Assembly: GCF_010728925.1 (NCBI RefSeq) | Contig: NZ_AP022608.1 | Span: 3,782,001-3,846,000, forward strand | Source: Mycolicibacterium gadium | Lineage (GTDB): Bacteria > Actinomycetota > Actinomycetes > Mycobacteriales > Mycobacteriaceae | Reading direction: 5' to 3' | Length of the DNA: 64,000 bases | Shown here: in pieces, positions 60,824 through 64,000 of the stretch | How positions within the stretch are numbered: position 1 is the stretch's first letter | Layout of the letters: the number at the start of each line of letters is the position of its first letter | Made by a program: the position numbers and the translations under genes | The notes under the pieces: model-generated | The model's input: the letters and a program-made list of their open reading frames with translations, nothing else | Databases searched by the model: none | What the model was told of the DNA's origin: nothing

Positions 60824-61014
60824 CGAATGTCCGTCGTCGACTTCCTCTAAGCGCAGTCAGAAATTTCAAGGCTACCGCTACACCAACGAACCAAGGTTCC
60901 CGCCGGTCCTCATATTCGTTTCCGGCGAACGTGGGTTACCCGCACACTTCCTTCGCTCGAGGCGTGCATCAACCCCACATTCGTCGCAACACAGACCTGT
61001 GCTTGGGTGATCAC

Positions 61015-61914
61015 GTGCCGACCGCGACGCAGAGATTCGTCGACACCAACGGTGTGACGCTTCGCGTTCTCGAAGCCGGCGAGCGCGGTGCGCCGCTGGT
61101 CGTACTCGCCCACGGGTTCCCTGAGCTCGCGTATTCGTGGCGGCATCAGATCCCAGTCCTCGCGCAGGCCGGATATCACGTGCTGGCACCCGACCAGCGG
61201 GGTTATGGAGGTTCGACCAGGCCCGACGCCGTCGAGGACTACGACATCCACGCGCTGACCGGCGACCTGGTCGCCCTGCTCGACGACGTGGGCGTCGAGC
61301 GGGCGGTGTTCATCGGCCACGACTGGGGCGCCATGGTCGTCTGGCACACCGCGCTGCTGCACCCCGACCGCGTCGCCGCGGTGGCCGGGCTCAGCGTGCC
61401 ACCCATCCCCCGCGCCCGCGCCCGCCCGACGCAACGCTGGCGCGAGAAGTTCGGCGAGGACTTCTACATGCTGCGCTTCCAGGAGCCGGGCGTCGCCGAC
61501 GCCGAGATGGAGGCCGATGTGGCCGCCACCATGCGGGGAATGTTCGCCGGACTGATCTCCGGGGACGACGCTGCGCTGCCCGACTGGATCAGCGCCGACG
61601 AATTCGAGCACTACGTGACGGAGTTCGGCAGGACCGGGTTCACCGGGGCGCTGAACTGGTACCGCAATTACGACCGCAACTGGGAGACGACGCCGCAGCT
61701 GGCCGGCGCGCAGACCACCGCGCCCGCGTTGTTCGTCGGCGGTACGGCCGATCCGGTCGGCCCGACGATGAACCCCGCGCGCGCCCGTGAGGTCGTCGCG
61801 GGGCCGTACACCGAGGAGTGGATCGAGGGGGCCGGCCATTGGGTTCAGCAGGAGCGGCCCGACGACATCAACCGAATCCTGTTGGCGTTCTTGCGTGACG
61901 TGGAGCAGCCATAG
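61015..61914 (+). CDS. ephA: epoxide hydrolase EphA-like
   Basis: Alpha/beta-hydrolase that opens epoxides through an ester intermediate. The 299 residues from GTG 61015 include AHGFPELAYSWRHQI (32-46), the nucleophile Asp103 in G-H-D-W-G (Asp instead of Ser marks epoxide hydrolases), a lid with conserved tyrosines (NWYRNY), an acidic residue in GTADPV, and His in GAGHWVQQ. It is close to M. tuberculosis EphA (Rv3617). The frame is open 28 codons upstream without resemblance to the family. It is divergent from ftsH across 191 bases. Confidence 0.9.
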   Translation: MPTATQRFVDTNGVTLRVLEAGERGAPLVVLAHGFPELAYSWRHQIPVLAQAGYHVLAPDQRGYGGSTRPDAVEDYDIHALTGDLVALLDDVGVERAVFIGHDWGAMVVWHTALLHPDRVAAVAGLSVPPIPRARARPTQRWREKFGEDFYMLRFQEPGVADAEMEADVAATMRGMFAGLISGDDAALPDWISADEFEHYVTEFGRTGFTGALNWYRNYDRNWETTPQLAGAQTTAPALFVGGTADPVGPTMNPARAREVVAGPYTEEWIEGAGHWVQQERPDDINRILLAFLRDVEQP

Positions 61915-61945
61915 GTGCGTCGAGCCTGACGGTAGGGTGCTCGTC

Positions 61946-62695
61946 ATGCCGATCGCCGCGAGCGCGAAGTTGCCCCTCCGATTGCTCGTCCTCGCCGCGG
62001 CGGGACTGGTTGTGACGCTGTCGGGTTGCGATGCGACGTCGGGCCCGACGGCTGCGCCGACTGCGGACTCCGACGTCCGGCAGGTCACCGTCGCGGGGTC
62101 CGGCGAAGTCAAGGGCACGCCGGACACCTTGAACGTCAACGCGTCGATCGAGGCCATTGCACCCGACGTCACCGGAGCGATGAACCAGACCAGCGATCGT
62201 CAGCAGGCGGTGATCAACGCACTGGTCGACGCGGGGGTCGACCGCAACGACATCAGCACCAGCCAGGTGAGCCTGCAGCCGCAGTTCGCACCGACCACCG
62301 ACAGCACCACCATCTCCGGTTACCGGGCGAGCAACACCATCGACGTCAAGATCCGCCAGCTCGACGCCGCATCGCAGGCGCTGGCGCTGATCGTCAGCAC
62401 CGGCGGCAACGCCACCAGGATCAACTCGGTGAACTACTCGATCGACGACGACTCCCAGCTGATCCGCGACGCCCGCAGCCGAGCTTTCAATGACGCCAAG
62501 GACCGGGCCGAGCAGTACGCACAGCTGTCGGGTCTCACCCTGGGCAACGTGATCTCGATTTCGGAGGTGGCGGGAACTTCGCCGCCCGTGCCGATGCAGC
62601 GTGACTCCGAGATGGCGATGGCCGCTCCCGTTCCGGTCGAGCCGGGTCAGCAGACCGTAGGTTTCAGCGTGACGGTGATCTGGGAGCTCACCTAA
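61946..62695 (+). CDS. SIMPL-domain (DUF541) lipoprotein
   Basis: Exported lipoprotein precursor of 249 residues with signal peptide and lipobox LSGC (Cys28). The SIMPL/DUF541 domain fills the rest: VTVAGSGEVKGTPDTLNVNA, ISTSQVSLQPQF, GYRASNTIDVKIRQLDAA and DAKDRAEQYAQLSGLTLG. Members of this family are found in envelopes and sometimes protect against oxidative damage or bind ligands, but their roles are poorly known. The ATG is 31 bases after ephA on the same strand. Its TAA shares four bases with the convergent oxidoreductase stop. Confidence 0.85.
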   Translation: MPIAASAKLPLRLLVLAAAGLVVTLSGCDATSGPTAAPTADSDVRQVTVAGSGEVKGTPDTLNVNASIEAIAPDVTGAMNQTSDRQQAVINALVDAGVDRNDISTSQVSLQPQFAPTTDSTTISGYRASNTIDVKIRQLDAASQALALIVSTGGNATRINSVNYSIDDDSQLIRDARSRAFNDAKDRAEQYAQLSGLTLGNVISISEVAGTSPPVPMQRDSEMAMAAPVPVEPGQQTVGFSVTVIWELT

Positions 62696-64000
62696 CCCGC
62701 GGGAGCGATGTCGACCGGGATCCCGTTCAACACCGCGGTGCCCGACAGCGGGTCGAGCCGGTTGCCCGCGTTGAGCTGATTGACGTTGACGCCGGGGTCG
62801 CGGGACGCGACTTGGAGGCCGGTGCCGCCGCGGTCGTGACCCCACCCGTGCGGTAACGACACCACACCGCGCCGCATACCGTCGGTGAGCTCGATCGGGG
62901 CCAGCAGTTCCCCACCGGGGCCCTTCACCACCGCGGTGTCGGTGAGGCCGAGTTCGGCGGCGTCGTCGGGGTGGATCCGCAGCGTGCACCGATTGCTGCC
63001 GCCCGCGAGTGCGGGCACGTTGTGCATCCAGCTGTTGTTAGATCGCAGATGCCGTCGTCCGATGAGCACGAACCGGTCGGCGCGGCGGTCGAGTGCCTCC
63101 CGCAGCCGCGCCGCCTCCTCGACGAGCAGCGGTGGCGCGAGTTCGATTCTCCCCGTTGGCGTTCGCAGTACCTGGGTCAGGCGCGGCTGCAGCGGCCCCA
63201 GGTCGACACCGTGCGGGTTCGCCCTCAGCCGCTGAAGCGTCAGACCGTCCGGGTTGGTGCCGAACGCGTCGCCGTAGGGCCCGAGCCGCAGCATCATGTC
63301 GAGGCGGCGCTCGTATCCCGGTCCTGGCGCGAGCATCGCGGTCAGTTCAGCCACATCGCGACCGGCGACCGGTGAGGTCGGGTCGGCGGTCTCCTTGGCC
63401 AATGTCGTTGCGATCACCTGATCGTCGACGGCGCCGGGATCGGCGTCGACGCCTGCGCCGAACAGCGCGAGCGCGATGCGCGACAGGATCTCGGGCTCGT
63501 CGGGCCGACCGTCGGCGGCCAGCACGGGCGGCGAGTAGCGCGCATTGTTGCGAACCGCGAGGTTGTTGAGCGCGAAGTCGAAATGAGCGGTCTGCGACGG
63601 CGGCGGTGGCGGCAGGATGACGTCGGCGTGGCGCGTCGTCTCGTTGAGGTACGGATCGATGCTCACCATGAAGCCGACGCGCTCCAGCGCGCGGTCGAGG
63701 CGATCGCCGTCGGGGGCCGACAGCACCGGGTTGCCCGCGATCGTGATCATCGCCTTGATCTGTCCGTCGCCGGGGGTGTCGATCTCCTCGGCGAGCGCAG
63801 CGGCCGGGAATTCGGACAGCGCCTCGGGATAGCCCGACACCCGGCTGTGCCAGCGGCCGATCGCGAAGCCGCGGCCGGCCTTCGGCGGGCGCGGCGCCTG
63901 CGCGGTCGGACCCAGCGGGAACATCGCTCCGCCGGGACGGTCCAGGTTGCCCGTCAGCACGTTGATGACATCGACCAGCCAGCTGCCGAGCGTTCCGAAT
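62692..64000 (-). CDS. molybdopterin oxidoreductase (formate dehydrogenase-like), N-terminus beyond the window
   Basis: C-terminal part of a molybdenum- or tungsten-containing oxidoreductase of the DMSO-reductase family; 436 codons are visible and the frame runs off the right edge. Family features are LTGNLDRPGGAMF, IAGNPVLSAPDGDRLDRAL, IDPYLNETTRHADVILPPP, and the C-terminal molydopterin-dinucleotide-binding domain with IGRRHLRSNNSWMHN and VSLPHGWGHDRGG. The catalytic Cys/Sec and the iron-sulfur ligands would be in the missing N-terminal part, so the substrate cannot be stated. No other subunit or cofactor gene is seen. Confidence 0.85.
   Translation of the reverse strand, partial: FGTLGSWLVDVINVLTGNLDRPGGAMFPLGPTAQAPRPPKAGRGFAIGRWHSRVSGYPEALSEFPAAALAEEIDTPGDGQIKAMITIAGNPVLSAPDGDRLDRALERVGFMVSIDPYLNETTRHADVILPPPPPSQTAHFDFALNNLAVRNNARYSPPVLAADGRPDEPEILSRIALALFGAGVDADPGAVDDQVIATTLAKETADPTSPVAGRDVAELTAMLAPGPGYERRLDMMLRLGPYGDAFGTNPDGLTLQRLRANPHGVDLGPLQPRLTQVLRTPTGRIELAPPLLVEEAARLREALDRRADRFVLIGRRHLRSNNSWMHNVPALAGGSNRCTLRIHPDDAAELGLTDTAVVKGPGGELLAPIELTDGMRRGVVSLPHGWGHDRGGTGLQVASRDPGVNVNQLNAGNRLDPLSGTAVLNGIPVDIAPAG

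Noticed and set aside
60910-62172. A 420-residue minus-strand frame opposite the epoxide hydrolase
   Set aside because: The epoxide hydrolase has a full catalytic set on the plus strand; the minus frame is a shadow.

Overview
The window is high-GC actinobacterial DNA, almost certainly from a rapidly growing Mycobacterium (Mycolicibacterium). Two things point there: protein sequences such as HsaC, HsaD, KstR, CarD, MhuD, PanD, Lsr2 and ClpC1, and a gene order that follows the M. tuberculosis Rv3567c-Rv3617 segment closely. GTG starts and ATGA/GTGA overlaps are frequent. I see no tRNA or rRNA gene, insertion sequence, prophage or CRISPR array. No gap between genes exceeds about 270 bases.

Layout. 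0-4.8 kb: a 3-hydroxybutyrate/acetoacetate module (MFS symporter, dehydrogenase, acetoacetate-CoA ligase cut by the left edge) with a divergent LysR regulator. 4.8-9.3 kb: two alpha/beta hydrolases, an L,D-transpeptidase with an inverted-repeat operator in front, a BlaI/BlaR-like pair and a small secreted peptide. 9.3-17.6 kb: the cholesterol-ring degradation locus (hsaA-D-C-B, kshB, an exported protein, a FadE34-type dehydrogenase, kstR) with three KstR operators. 17.6-26 kb: accessory genes absent from the M. tuberculosis order (trehalose phosphatase, znuABC behind a Zur-like site, rhodanese, bluB, pxpA, a COG0523 metallochaperone GTPase), interleaved with the conserved LacI regulator. 26-38 kb: conserved core (metallo-hydrolase, ArsB-like permease, rlmB, cysS, ispF, carD, lpqE, radA, disA, canB, mutY); ispD is missing from its usual place between carD and ispF. 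38-45 kb: an adenylate cyclase/hydrolase fusion, a GlxA-type regulator, mhuD, lpqF, and a cobalt-uptake operon cbtB-cbtA-phosphatase behind a cobalamin riboswitch that I read directly from the minus strand. 45-61 kb: clpC1, lsr2, lysS, the pantothenate genes (coaX, panD, panC), the folate genes (folK, folB, folP, folE) and ftsH. 61-64 kb: an epoxide hydrolase, a SIMPL-domain lipoprotein and a molybdopterin oxidoreductase cut by the right edge.

How it fits together. KstR represses hsa, kshB, the FadE34-type gene and probably itself until a cholesterol-derived CoA ester releases it. KshAB opens ring B, and HsaA/B, HsaC and HsaD then degrade the resulting seco-steroid. The central part combines metal and cofactor supply (zinc uptake, a COG0523 GTPase, cobalt uptake, dimethylbenzimidazole synthesis, haem degradation) with housekeeping genes. 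The panDC/coaX and folEPBK clusters are tightly overlapping operons feeding CoA and folate synthesis.

Most promising for a second look: the riboswitch-controlled cbtB-cbtA-phosphatase operon, whose phosphatase could be the missing alpha-ribazole phosphatase; the absence of ispD; the dyad in front of the L,D-transpeptidase next to blaI; the low-GC3 zone across lysS-lsr2; and the repeated 4-base stop-codon overlaps between convergent genes.
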